In this document: in pieces, positions 32,126 to 43,105 of the stretch
Layout: every line of letters starts with the position of its first letter
How positions within the stretch are numbered: the stretch's first letter is position 1
DNA from: Ctena decussata
Lineage: Eukaryota; Mollusca; Bivalvia; Lucinida; Lucinidae
NCBI GenBank assembly: GCA_963989385.1
Contig: OZ022515.1
Coordinates: 10,820,803 to 10,884,802, forward strand
DNA length: 64,000 nucleotides
Direction: 5' to 3'
The notes under the pieces: generated by a model
Seen by the model: only the letters and a program-made list of their open reading frames with translations
Database searches by the model: none
Told to the model about the DNA's origin: nothing
Position numbers and translations under genes: made by a program

Positions 32126-32358
32126 GCCCAGTTTTTTTAAAACATCAAAAGCTTAAAGTCATTAGTTGAGGAATTTGTTAGCTTTACAGCACTCAAAAAA
32201 CCAGATGTAATATTTTTGCCAAAAAACTGTGAGGAGCTTTTGCACTGCAAATGCTCCTCACATTTTTTGGCAAAAATTGGCTGTGTTTTATCGTATCATA
32301 TGCTTGAAAATTCAATATCTTGTTAACTAACAACATTGTTAGTTTTGAACAACTGGGC
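32126..32358. mobile_element. palindromic MITE family G, copy 2
   Basis: CCCAGTTTTTTTAAAACAT left end, TTAGTTTTGAACAACTGGGC right end, and central GAGGAGCTTTTGCACTGCAA / ATGCTCCTCAC hairpin. Confidence 0.75.
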
Positions 32359-32399
32359 ATAGACAGACTGGTATAGTTACGTTTTGTTATGGTTGGTCT

Positions 32400-32960
32400 T
32401 GTTGTGTCGAGGCTGATTTCAAATTTGCTGGGGTAATATATGGTTATCACAACCAATGCAATACTTTGGGGCTCACATGCATATGAGAGATAGCCTAGAA
32501 ATGATATTGTAAGTTCAGTTCAATTAAAAAAGAATCTAATTGTTTCTTTGATGCAAAAGGTATAAGAGTACCCATACTGGTAGTGCCTGCATACTGTTCT
32601 GGTTTGTCTAGAAATAGCAGGGGTGGTATTATTATGGAAAAACGTAAAACTTGGACTGGACCTCTGATGCAGAGTGCCAGGTAAGGGCAGGTTTCAATGA
32701 TAGCTCAAGAGGTATTTTGTGCTTTTCTCTAAAGAAGCTTGGCATGGCTCCTCAGTTTATTCTCACTAAACACATGTTTTTGCTGCTCTAATGAAGTCAC
32801 AACATAGACTGAGGCTGTTCTAATACGGAACCCCAACAGATTTAATAAACATGATCGGCATAGCTTGATAAGGGACATCAAGCCAGGAAATACTCAAATA
32901 AGCATGCTCATCCACTCAGACTGATTAGCGTCATCACTGTTTGCTTTTTAAATTCCTCAG
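32400..32960. other. gene-free, nothing recognised
   Basis: No supportable exon. Some words from family A (GTCACAACATAG) occur near 32800, without a delimitable element. Confidence 0.3.
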
Positions 32961-32964
32961 GATT

Positions 32965-33365
32965 CATAGTGGAAATACTAGAATTTTCTACTTTTCCAGC
33001 GACAAAATTAACTCGTCCAAACAAATATTTACTTGCCCATGCAGAAAAAAGGTTCATGTGAAATAAGGAAAGAATAATAGATAATGAATAGAGGAAGAGT
33101 TGAACTTGATGACAGTTTTTGGCTAACTGTCACGAAACATATGTTATGGGCACCTGTTAGAATTGCCTAAATGAGGCAATTATAACAGGAACCCACAATA
33201 TGTGTTTTCATGAGAAAATATGAAAAATATCTCAGAATTATCCTTAAACACTCCCACGATGATGTTTTGAATACTTGTCCCAGGGCAAGTAAACTGAAAT
33301 TTCTCACTTGTCCAGAGTGAAACCTGACAAATAGGACAAGTCGGGCATAGTATTTCCACAGCCCT
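32965..33365. mobile_element. hAT-like MITE (CAGGGCTGTGG ends), copy 1
   Basis: The interior shares AAGGAAAGAATAATAGATAA and TGAATAGAGGAAGAGTTGAA with 46705-47148. The right end CCACAGCCCTG is intact and the left end (CATAGTGGAAATACT) is eroded. Confidence 0.65.
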
Positions 33366-33783
33366 GGATTGTATATGCAAAAGGGAGGCATCTAATCACA
33401 CTGAACGGATGGGTAGGCTGATCTTAGTCTTTCCTGACTGCACATGAAGTAGTGTACCTTTTCATGCACCTTCAATCAAATATTTTCTGATAGGAGAAAG
33501 AATTTACTACTATACATAAAAGGTCTAAAAATATGGACACCTGAAACTATCACCATTTATTATATGACCAAGATGAAACACACAATTTCATTGGCTGATT
33601 TGACGTCTCATGCCGGCCAGTATTATGCAATAGTCACCAGCCAGTCAGTGAATATTACTTTTATGCTGATGTCATTTGTATTTTGGTGCTGTAAGGTCTT
33701 ATGTACGTTAATTTTAATGGCGTAACGTCGAGAGATAACTCCATGTAGTACCATCATAGATATCAAAGGAAATTGAATTTAGA

Positions 33784-33950
33784 ATTATCATATAATAAAA
33801 CAGTTATTGACCTTTATTGAGGCGAATATGCAGTTTTATTGACCTGAAAACAATATATTGACCTCCCCTTTGCGTCGGTCAATATGTTGTTTGCAGGTCA
33901 ATAAAACTGCATATTCACCTCAACAAAGGTCAATAATTGTATAATATTTA
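33784..33950. repeat. palindrome with TATTGACC words
   Basis: AACAGTTATTGACC, TTGAGGCGAATATGCAG and TTTTATTGACCTG are mirrored by CAGGTCAATAAAACTGCATATTCACCTC.. on the right. The centre is TTGACCTCCCCTTTGCGTCGGTCAA. Confidence 0.75.
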
Positions 33951-34011
33951 ATGCCCTAAAAACAGAAAAGTTTTGGTATTAGAATGCAATAATGCATCCA
34001 AGATGCAGACA

Positions 34012-34095
34012 GAATGGTGAACTGTGTAAACTCAGATCAGACAGCTCCTCGAAGTTGTCTGATCTGGGTCTGCACTGTTTACTCAGATGTAGCTG
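34012..34095. repeat. short palindrome family D, copy 5
   Basis: TGTGTAAACTCAGATCAGAC mirrored by GTCTGATCTGGGTCTGCAC. Confidence 0.65.
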
Positions 34096-34199
34096 TCCCT
34101 ATACATAGAATTTTATGGTCTAAAAACAATAATCTGATTTATCATTAGAACCAATCCTTATATGTTGCTTTGTGGTTGTTTTTGTGAAATTTTATTATA

Positions 34200-34434
34200 T
34201 GAGCCGCAACACGACAAAACCAACAAAGTGGTTGTGCACTCAGCGCGGACTCAGATCAGCCTGGGCATTACCCCAGTCTGATCAGTCTTCGCTGTCCTAA
34301 TGGCTGTAGCTCAGACCCTTAGCTACCCTTTAAGCATTCAGCGAAGTCTCTATCTGACTGGGCGGATGCCCAGGTTGATCTGAGTCTGTGCTGGGCGCAC
34401 GACCACTTTGTTGGTTTTCTCGTGTCGCGGCTCA
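34200..34434. mobile_element. foldback MITE family B, copy 3
   Basis: TGAGCCGCAACACGACAAAA to TTTTCTCGTGTCGCGGCTCA. Best-preserved copy: both arms carry ACCAACAAAGTGGTYGTG and the AGATCAGCCTGGGC block. Confidence 0.88.
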
Positions 34435-34716
34435 ATTATACATGTCTAATTGTCTGTGTCTTTACAGGATTTGAAAACACATTATTGCATGTTCACATAA
34501 ATGTGCACAAAAATACTGAACAAAACTCGCTGTTTTTAGACCAGTCAGACATCCAGAAAGTTTGGTGACTTTCAAGGTGAATAGGAATACTGTCAAGAGA
34601 AGCAAGTCTGCTGTCTTCATTTTTATCTCCCTTCTTAATGGGGTCAACTCTGAAGGGAAAGAATTTTGCTTCTCTTGGAGCAAATTTGTACCTTTAAGAC
34701 TAGATGCCAGGCCCAG

Positions 34717-34850
34717 AGGTTATAAAACTTGAGTACATTATCAAACTCAAAATAAAGCACACTGATTGGCTGCTTCCGGGCACATGCTCGGAAGCAGACA
34801 ATCAGTGTGCTTTATTTTGAGTTTTAGATTATTCTCAAGTTTTATAACCT
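34717..34850. mobile_element. palindromic MITE family E, copy 2
   Basis: AGGTTATAAAACTTGAGTAC to CTCAAGTTTTATAACCT. Arms include CAAAATAAAGCACACTGATT and its complement. Confidence 0.85.
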
Positions 34851-34859
34851 GGAACCCAG

Positions 34860-35430
34860 GCCTCTTTGGAAGGGTTTCTTACACATAAAAAGGGCTTTTA
34901 GTCAAGGGAAGGAACCAGGAATTCACAAAGTTGCCTCCTCTTTTGAAAATGGCAGTAAAGTTTGGAGATATGACCATTCACCTAGATAAGGTCTGGCAAG
35001 AAGCAAGACTTGCAAAGTTATGTATGTCCCATAGAAAACTTACAAGGTCTGAACGGCTTGATATATAGACTGAAAAACTGTCTCAAAAGGCTGTTAAACC
35101 CAAAATAACCAACTAGCCATCAAGGTCTCTAGTATAAACATAGTGTCTAATTGGATCATAACATTCTTATTTGTTTCTAGATGTGCCAAATTGTAGTTAA
35201 TTAGGTCGAATTGTTCTGTAGTTTATTGTCATTAGGTGACAATGGTAGGGGTATGGGGTATACCTGAGCCCCTGCTACATATCTCTAGTTTCTATATGAT
35301 TTTGTTTGTGACCTTGTATATTACCACTTGAGATATATATTCAAGAACAATTTATATCAACAGTATTTTTCTCTCTGGCAACTAGCAGCAAGACATATAT
35401 ATTACTTTTTCAGTGATATCACCATTGTCT
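34860..35430. other. gene-free, nothing recognised
   Basis: No exon supported. Short words resembling the 30.6-kb tandem repeat terminus (GGGGTATACCTGAGCCCC) occur at 35250. Confidence 0.3.
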
Positions 35431-35441
35431 GCGTATAGGGC

Positions 35442-35671
35442 AGAGCCCTAGATGAGAAGGAGTATTTGGTGATAATTAAGGATAATTGTTGTTAATTCTA
35501 CATAAAAACATATGTTGTGACCCATCATCTTAACCGTCTCAAGGAGACGGTTCAGATGAGGGGTCACAACATGTTGAGACAGTTCAGATGATGGGTCACA
35601 ACATATGGTTTCAGTGAGAAATAAAAACTACCCCTCAATTATCATCAAATAACCCTCTTATCTGGAGCTCT
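35442..35671. mobile_element. palindromic MITE family A, copy 7
   Basis: AGAGCCCTAGATGAGAAGG to CTTATCTGGAGCTCT. The GGTTCAGATGAGGGGTCACAACAT segment of the right arm is duplicated (35545-35600). Confidence 0.8.
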
Positions 35672-35779
35672 GGACAAAGGTGTTAACCTTTGTTGAGTAT
35701 CATGTGCAGCTCTGCTTTTGCACCGACAGGCAAGACACCGCATTCCGAGTAATTCTTGTATTTGACTGAAACAATGCTA

Positions 35780-36004
35780 CCTTAATGTGCTTTAATACTG
35801 GGACACCTAAAATTGGAACAAATGGAAAATTAATGGTTTTAGGTGTCCCTTCCAACTGGAAAATTAATAGTTTTAGGTGTCCCTTCCAAATGGAAAATTA
35901 ATGGCTTAGGTGTCCCTTCAAAATGGAAAATTAATGGTTTAGGTGTCCCTTCAAAATGGAAAATTAATGGTTTTTAGGTGTACCAATATTTAAGCACTTC
36001 AGGG
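35780..36004. mobile_element. TA-flanked MITE with internal minisatellite
   Basis: Ends CCTTAATGTGCTTTAATACT and AATATTTAAGCACTTCAGGG are inverted and flanked by TA. Inside are about five units of ~35 bp, GGAAAATTAATGGTTTTAGG + TGTCCCTTCC. Terminal GGGACACCTA is shared with 4341-5147. Confidence 0.65.
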
Positions 36005-36340
36005 TATATTTTTCTGCTGTTTTGACAAATTAAATCCTGCAAAATTATTGTTAAAGGTTAATTAAGAGATGTGATTGATATTAAAAATAGCCTATAGTAA
36101 TCTACAGGATGATCTACTGTTGTTTATTTAAATTATACCTGTTTAGTATGTGAAGTTAATTTAAAAACAGGTTTAGCTGAAACAGGCTCTTTATACTGCT
36201 GCCTACTAGATTTCTTTGGTTATAAGACATGGTTTATTCCCCTCCCATAGCAATCCCACATCTGTGCAGTCTGATTAGAGCTTTAACTGTAAGAGCAACA
36301 CAACACAACATGTTATGACCCTATGGAGTCTGATTACACA

Positions 36341-36540
36341 AAGCTCTAGATAAGAGGGGTGTTTGATGATAATTGAGGGATAATTTTCTTTATTACTCAT
36401 TAAAACCATATGTTGTGACCCCTCACCTGAACCGTCTCGTCGAGACGGTTCAGATGAGGGTTCACAACATATGTTTTTATCCAGAATTAACAAAAACTAT
36501 CCCTAATTATCACCAAATACTCCCTCGTATCTAGGGCTCT
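36341..36540. mobile_element. palindromic MITE family A, copy 8
   Basis: AAGCTCTAGATAAGAGG to GTATCTAGGGCTCT, with the exact core GAACCGTCTCGTCGAGACGG. Confidence 0.85.
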
Positions 36541-37039
36541 GTTACAAAATGAAAGCTCTAGCTTGGCTGCAAGGATACTATGAGTGATTTGATCCTTTGC
36601 CGCTGACAAAATTGTAAAGCACATTTTTGCATGATGCCACTCTGTCCTACCCATTTGTTCTTATTTTGTATGCATTTAGATATTACATTTACCGTTATAG
36701 AGTTGTTGTTGAGGTGTCGTTAGTGCCCCAGTAAACAGTATTTCAGTCATGTCAAGACGCTGCCTCCAAATTTGTAGGACTTTAACCCGATCAGAGATAA
36801 TGACAGGTCCTGCTGCAGTTACTTGAGGCTCTGCAGAGGCACCAGGCAGCCCATCTGTTCTGTGGGCCCTGATAAGGGGGGGCATAATGCTAAAGCGTTT
36901 AATGTCCAGATTTACTGCCAAATTGGTTTTCTTCGCAATTTTGTTGTGGAAGGGGGAGGTATATATGACTGTCATGCCTCATAAAATTGTTCTTAATAAT
37001 GGAAGTTGAAAATAGCATGGAAATCTTGATTTTACATCA
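36541..37039. other. gene-free, nothing recognised
   Basis: A 99-codon minus-strand open frame (36676-36975) has no splice context or recognisable motif. I do not call it. Confidence 0.3.
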
Positions 37040-37220
37040 GAAGTATTGCAGGATTGTAACTAACAGAGTAACACCATTTACTTGGATTATTATAATCCAA
37101 GTAAATGGTGTTACTATGTAAGTTACAATGCTTCAGTACCAAATAAACATGGTATCAAAGTTACCAAATAAACATGGTATCCAAGTTGGATACCATGTTT
37201 ATTTGGTTATGAAGCATTTC
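37040..37220. repeat. double palindrome
   Basis: AACACCATTTACTTGGATTA / TAATCCAAGTAAATGGTGTT (37070-37112), followed by ACCAAATAAACATGGTATCC / GGATACCATGTTTATTTGGT (37164-37206). The outer GAAGTATTGC / GCAATGCTTC words also pair. Confidence 0.75.
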
Positions 37221-37310
37221 TTATCTTCAGAAACAACCCCAAAAATCTGGATATCTGGATCCATCTATTAAAATGGATCTAGCTTTTTTGGGTTGTTTCT
37301 GAAGGTAAAA
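37213..37310. mobile_element. short palindromic MITE family F, copy 2
   Basis: CTTCAGAAACAACCCCAAAA and TTTTGGGTTGTTTCTGAAGG ends, with TGGATCCATC / GATGGATC inside. Confidence 0.7.
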
Positions 37311-37331
37311 CAAAAAGCTTCTGGCAGAACA

Positions 37332-37560
37332 TACAGTCAAACCTGCTTAAGTGGTCACCTCTATCAAGGGGTCACCTGCCTTTAGCAGCCAATTTTTGGA
37401 GTCCCTTGAACCAAAATGCAGTGCAATTGAACATGTATTAAGGGGTCACCTGTATACAGCCATGTATTTGGGTTCATTTCGGAGGTGAAAAGACCCATTT
37501 TACAACCAAAGAAATTGATAACTATTGTTGTGTTCAATAGAACTTCAGGTGCATGTTCAA
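37332..37560. mobile_element. pogo/Tigger-like MITE fragment
   Basis: CAGTCAAACCTGCTTAAGTG start with CAAGGGGTCACCTG repeated (37364, 37441), typical of CAGTC-ended Tigger-type MITEs. The right end was not found; a 22-bp word (TTCAATAGAACTTCAGGTGC) is repeated near 37533 and 37556. Confidence 0.4.
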
Positions 37561-37639
37561 TAGAACTTCAGGTGCATTCGTAACTAGTTTTCATATATAG
37601 CTGTAAACAAGATTTATCATGTTTAGGAGAGCTAGAAGA

Positions 37640-37883
37640 CAAGAAATAACCACTATAAGATTGGGGTTTACCCCTCCATGATAACCCCATAATTATGTGT
37701 AGTATTGTGTAATTCTGTATGGGGCTTTCTCTTCAAAAATAATCCAAAAATCTAGATCCAGCTTCTAAGATGGATCTAGATTTTTAGGATTATTTTTTGA
37801 GGGGAAACCCTTGTCTGTGAGCTATAAGACAAGAAATAACCGCTATAAGATGGCGGTTTACCCCTCTGTAATAACCCCAAATA
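37640..37883. repeat. tandem duplication, left copy and start of right copy
   Basis: The segment with AGACAAGAAATAACC, GGTTTACCCCTC and ATAACCCCA begins at 37640 and again near 37828. The first copy continues through TGTGTAGTATTGTGTAAT and a family F palindrome. The second is broken at 37883 by the 5.87-kb element and resumes at 43755. Confidence 0.75.
37733..37810. mobile_element. short palindromic MITE family F, copy 3
   Basis: TCAAAAATAATCCAAAAATC mirrored by GATTTTTAGGATTATTTTTTGA, centre CCAGCTTCTAAGATGG. Confidence 0.75.
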
Positions 37884-38485
37884 CACTGGCGCTCACGTAT
37901 TTGTACACCAAAAACGCGTTCGTACCGTGTTGCATGCGCGTGCTGCGTGCGTATCACCTAGAACCGCGCATCAGACGCGTCTAGACGCGCCCTGACGCGT
38001 CTCGACGCGGGAGACGCAAAACGATGATAACATGAATATTCATGACTTGTTCAATACGCGTACAACCGCAGATTGTACGTTGGCCTAATTAAAATAGTTT
38101 TAAGATAGCTTAAAACAATATAAGTTACTAAGTTAATTAAATATTGTTTGACCGAATCGATGCGCAGAAGACGGGAACCATAAAGTAGTCCCACATTATC
38201 TGGGTCAATTTTTACATAACTCGTAACGTCTCGATTTCTGAATTCAATGGGACTCATTAACTACTATTTAGACTAACTCTATAATAGAACTTCTAGGCTT
38301 AGAAACTATACATAACTTCTATTTTTCTTAACTTCTAAGCCCAGAAAAAAAAAGTCACAACTTATCTGGGCCAGAACACACACGGTAACCCTCGCTAAGA
38401 ATTAAACTGACCAGTGAAATTTGGACCCAGACTATTATATTGAGTTAAACAATACCACAGGGTATAATCGATTCCTCTAATTTTC

Positions 38486-38893
38486 GCTTCCTGCAGAGAC
38501 TGTACATCATATTTGGCTTCCGCCGAGACTGTCCGCGAGTTCTTGCTTCCTGCCGAGACTTCTGTACTTGATAAATGGCTTCCTGCTGAGACTGTCCGTG
38601 TGATTCTGCTTCCTGTCGAGCCTCTCGGCAGGAAGCAGAGTCCCGCAGACAGTCTCGGCAGGAAGCCAATTATCATGTACAGAAGTCTCTGCAGGAAGCA
38701 AGAACTCGCGGACAGTCTCGGCAGACTTCACATCATATTTGGCTTCTGCCGAGACTGTCCGCAAGCTCTTGCTTCCTGCAGAGACTTCTGTCCTGGAAAA
38801 TTGGCTTCCTACCGAGACTGTCCACGTGACTCTGCTTCCTGCCGAGATCCATGGCAGGAAGCAGAATCACTCGGACAGTCTCTGCAGGATGGT
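38486..38893. repeat. inverted minisatellite, GGCTTCCTGCCGAGACTGTC unit
   Basis: Alternating GAGACTGTCCGCGAGTTCTTG and GAGACTTCTGT modules joined by GCTTCCTGCC, first in one orientation (38486-38620), then reversed (38622-38730), forward again (38735-38850) and briefly reversed. Open frames on both strands read the same ~15-residue repeat; they are not genes. Confidence 0.85.
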
Positions 38894-39017
38894 TGGTGGT
38901 ATTCTTCAGGTACTCCAGTTTTCTCCACAACCAAGGCCACAAATAAGCAATTAATCCTTGCCTTTGAGACAATGTAAAAACATTCACATGCCAGAATTTT
39001 CTATACCTTCAATAATC

Positions 39018-39196
39018 CTGTTTAGACTAGAGTTTTAATCTGAATCGAATCAGAATTTGCTTTGAATTAACTGTTTAGACTTGCCAATCTTTTTCGAATT
39101 AAAAACTAATTCGGAGTAATTAAACTAATCCTACAGTGTACCTTGGATCGAATCCGAATTAACTTTTACTTCGGATTAAAAGTCCTGTCTAAACAG
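39018..39196. mobile_element. small foldback MITE
   Basis: CTGTTTAGACTAGAGTTTTAA at the left against TTAAAAGTCCTGTCTAAACAG at the right. The interior is rich in TCGAATTAA / TTCGGATTAA words. Confidence 0.6.
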
Positions 39197-40084
39197 CAAA
39201 CCGAAGCAAAGCCGCATTAAAATTTATTTTTGAACTGACCTCGGGCATGTTTAGGTCATGTTAACATTTGAGCAGGCTGCATTTACTTTACTGCAAAGTA
39301 ATTTGCACCCAATCAAAAACATTATTTTACTACGAAGTAACTTGCATTAAATTGGAAATGGTATAGTCTGAACAGACAAGTGGGTTCTCTTCGGATTACC
39401 TTATTGCAGAGCAATCTGTGCCGAATCGAAACAGATATCCTCTACACAGAGTAAAAGTAAACAAAATAAAGTTTAAAAATATTTCATTTGTAGCATGTAG
39501 TTTTGGCTGAAGGCAGAATAGTAACGTACATTCCAAGATAAACCTCGATTTCCAGAAAGCAATTTAATGCTGCAAACATTTTCAGCATATGGGGCCAGAG
39601 ATGAATGATCATCAAGGTGACTGAAAACTGAGAACCCCGGCAAGAAAAAACACCTGACTCTCTACAAGAAGAACTTGGTTTTCTAACCGAAGTTAGACCC
39701 AAGCTGTAACAAGCCCCCCTGTCCTGGCTGGGCCCAGGGCAGGTCTAGGGGGGAAATGAGGAGCAAATTCTTAGGTGGGGAGCAAATTCCCTTATTAATT
39801 AATGCAATGGGCAGTGGGGGATAAGAGATTGAGGGTGATCTGGAATGCAGTTGTCTCATGTTTTTGTGGCCCTCATGAGTAATTGAGACTGCCTGGGTTA
39901 CATCATGAACTGCGACCGTTGGTCTCAGAGAAGATCGTAGCTTTAAATCTGTTGGGAGGGAGGTAGGTGGGGTAAAAATTCCTTTTGGGACTTAGGACTG
40001 TAGCATTTGTTCTAAACCTTATCTTGGTTTAGTTGGTTCTAAAATATATTGCATATTTAAAGTTTTAGGGTCCTGTATTTTCAT
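39197..40084. other. element interior, no gene recognised
   Basis: Interior of the 5.87-kb element. No transposase or other coding motif seen. G/T-rich toward the satellite. Confidence 0.4.
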
Positions 40085-41490
40085 GGGAGTTTTTTTAGTG
40101 TTCTAATATTTTGGGAAATGGAGAATATTATTAGTCAACAACAGGACTGTAGCTAATTTCTTATTGTGGATTGTTGGGAGGAGAGAGCAGTTTCTTTTTG
40201 CTGTTTCTAGGGAGCAAATGTGATGAACCTTATAATGGTTCAGTTGGTTTCCAGGTAACTAAGCCTGGGTATGAGATTAAGGAGGTTGGATACACATTAT
40301 TTTTTGGAGGGGAAATGGAGAATATTATTAATAGACACGGGGACAGTAGCTTATTTCTTATTGCGGGTTGTTCAAAAAGGACGGTGGTTTCTTTTGGCTG
40401 TTTCTAGGGAGCAAATGAGTTGAACCTTATAATGGTTTATTTAGTTTCCAGGTAACTAAGCCTGGGTATGAGATTAAGGAGGTTGGATACACATTATTTT
40501 TTGGAGGGGAAATGGAGAATATTATTAATAGACACGGGGACAGTAGCTTATTTCTTATTGCGGGTTGTTCAAAAAGGACGGAGGTTTCTTTTGGCTGTTT
40601 CTAGGGAGCAAATGGGTGTAACCTTATAATGGTTTATTTAGTTTCCAGGTAACTAAGCCTGGGTATGAGATAAAGGAGGTTGGATACACATTATTTTTTG
40701 GAGGGGAAATGGAGAATCTTATTAATAGACACGGGGACAGTAGCTTATTTCTTATTGCGGGTTGTTCAAAAAGGACGGCGGTTTCTTTTGGCTGTTTCTA
40801 GGGAGCAAATGGGTGTAACCTTATAATGGTTTATTTAGTTTCCAGGTAACTAAGCCTGGGTATGAGATTAAGGAGGTTGGATACACATTATTTTTTGGAG
40901 GGGAAATGGAGAATATTATTAATAGACACGGGGACAGTAGCTTATTTCTTATTGCGGGTTGTTCAAAAAGGACGGCGGTTTCTTTTGGCTGTTTCTAGGG
41001 AGCAAATGGGTGTAACCTTATAATGGTTTATTTAGTTTCCAGGTAACTAAGCCTGGGTATGAGATTAAGGAGGTTGGATACACATTATTTTTTGGAGGGG
41101 AAATGGAGAATATTATTAATAGACACGGGGACAGTAGCTTATTTCTTATTGCGGGTTGTTCAAAAAGGACGGCGGTTTCTTTTGGCTGTTTCTAGGGAGC
41201 AAATGAGATGAACCTTATAATGGTTTATTTAGTTTCCAAGTAACTAAGCCTGGGTGTGAGATTAAGGAGGTTGGATACACATTAATTTGGGGGTGGGGAA
41301 GAAATGGAGAGTATTATTAATGGACCAGAGGACTATATCTTATTTCTTATTGCGGATTGACGGGAAAAGAGGGCAGTTTCTTTTGGCTGTTTCTAGGGAG
41401 CAAATGTGCTGAACCTTATTATGGTTCAGTTAGTTTCCAGGTAACTTAGCCTGGGTGTGAGGTTAAGGAGGTTGGATACACATTAATTTT
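40085..41490. repeat. 197-bp tandem satellite, ~7 copies
   Basis: AAGCCTGGGTATGAGAT occurs at 40261, 40458, 40655, 40852 and 41049 at an exact 197-bp period, then diverged forms at 41246 and about 41447. The central copies differ at only a few positions; edge copies are diverged, as expected from unequal exchange. Since 197 is not a multiple of three, the array is not coding. Confidence 0.92.
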
Positions 41491-41879
41491 AGCCTTTATT
41501 GTCAATAGACAAAAGTTATTTATACGACCGTAGGGAAAGTCAGATTGTAGTCGTACAGATGGGTTCTGGGGCTTTTACTGGGTAATGGGAGTTTTTGTCA
41601 TGAGCATTGCACTTAGTAGGGTATTAATGTGGATCCAGGGATTTTGGGAAATGGGATTGGTAGGTGGTTAGCAACAGGGGCTCGAATTAGAGAAAATTAG
41701 GGGGATTTTTTTCCCTATTGTATTGGAATCTATCTATATCCTGGCAATAATATTGGTTTTGTCCAGGTATTCAAAGACTACCTTCTGTATTGTATTTGCA
41801 TGTTTCTTTGGGGGAGACAGGAGCAGTCTCAGGTCTATTGTGTGATAGCCTAACTTGAATATGGTGGATTCTATGGTCT

Positions 41880-43020
41880 TGCCTTTGATTGTTAAGGGGC
41901 CACACAGTCAAAGAAGATATGGTTGAGATCTTCCGCATCATTGCAGTGGGGGCATAGGGCAGACTGGTTACTGTAGTGAAGGCAGCCCTGCCCGCAGTGT
42001 CCTAGCCTTAGTCCGGAATAGGCTATGTTGAAACGTCTATTGAGACTATATACGTCACATTGAAGTTTAACCTTTGGTTTGACGAAATGGAAGGTGTGGC
42101 CCTTGTTGCTATTGGTCCATTGGGATTGCCATTTTTCGGTTACTGCTTCATTTATTAGGGGATAAACGTCCAGTTTTGAGGGTTTAGTATGGTTGTAAGT
42201 GCCGGTGGTCAATAATTGACAACTGCCTTTCTTGAATTAGCGGAAGGAGAAACGAAGTATGTGGCCCAACCGGGTTCTCGAATCCAAGACCTCTGGCATG
42301 AGTCAGGTGCCCTATCGATTGCGCTATGCAGCCCGGCACCTTCAGCTGTAGGAGTTTAATTCCACATTCAACTTCTAAAGCATTAATAGGGGCGTAGTGG
42401 TATGCCCTCGTAGCAATACGGAGTGCTAAGTTGTTTTGGATGAGGTCTTGAGCTTTGAGAGTAGATGTTTGGGTGCCGAGTTATAAGCTTGGGCACCATA
42501 ATCGATTTTTACTGAGGATTAGGGCCTTATATAATGTCAATAGGATTTTTTTATCTGCTTCATAGGAGGTGCCTGAAACCATCCTCATGAGGTTTAGGTC
42601 TTTATTACATTTTTCAATCAGATATTTAATATGCTGACCCCATATGTTAATTTGCTATCTAGGATCATGCCCAGGAAGGTGATATGGTCACTAAATTCTA
42701 TTTCTGTCCCAAAAAAGGGAGAGTTTTTAAAGTGATTCAATATTAAGTCTTTTTTAAGGGAAAATTATAGCCTTTGTCTTAATAGTGGGTATTTTGAAGC
42801 CCCAGAGCGTGGACCATATCTCGATTGTCTGGAGGGCTGACTGGAGTTTTACGAGAGCATGTTTGGGAGAGGAGTGGTAGGTCCAGATAGCACTGTCATC
42901 TGCAAACTGAGAAAGAGAGAGGTTTGCCCCCTCCCCCCCCCCCCCCAGGCCATCATCAAGGGTATTTATTATTACAATGAATAGGATAGGGCTGAGGACA
43001 CTGCCCTGGAGACAGCCGTT
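41880..43020 (-). pseudogene. decayed non-LTR retrotransposon (LINE), RT and C-terminal fragments
   Basis: Translating the minus strand gives NGCLQGSVLSPILFIVIIN (about 43020-42964) and QFADDSAIWTYHSS (FADD at 42895-42906), the palm motifs of a non-LTR reverse transcriptase. Next comes FLGMILDSKLTYG with thumb-like sequence, and after a SINE insertion (42196-42340) a C-terminal cysteine/histidine segment with ALCPHCNDAEDLNHIFFDC (CCHC-type, 41943-41954 onward). It is broken by a frameshift in a poly-C run (42928-42946), internal stops and the SINE. No endonuclease or RNase H part was seen. The exact clade is not assigned; a Jockey/CR1-like group is plausible. Confidence 0.82.
42196..42340 (-). 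mobile_element. tRNA-derived SINE family 1, inside the LINE
   Basis: On the minus strand: GCTGCATAGCGCAATCGATAGG (A box), TTGGATTCGAGAACCC (B box), CTCATG anticodon region, then TTTCTCCTTCCGC and GGCAGTTGTCAATTATTG. Same family as 24598-24867, 3' truncated. It separates the LINE thumb region from its C-terminal cysteine region. Confidence 0.75.
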
Positions 43021-43039
43021 TCCAAGTCATGTTGATCAG

Positions 43040-43105
43040 AGCAGTGATCTACCACTCCTCTCCCAAACATGCTCTCATAAAACTCCAATCAGCCCTCCAG
43101 GTCAC
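43040..43105 (+). repeat. inverted LINE fragment
   Basis: CTACCACTCCTCTCCCAAAC and CATGCTCTCATAAAACTCCA read on the plus strand here, matching the minus-strand LINE at 42838-42900. A short inverted duplicate lying just beyond the RT end of the LINE. Confidence 0.7.

Noticed and set aside
40171..40407. 78-codon frame in the 197-bp repeat
   Set aside because: The period is not a multiple of three and the frame fails in the next unit.
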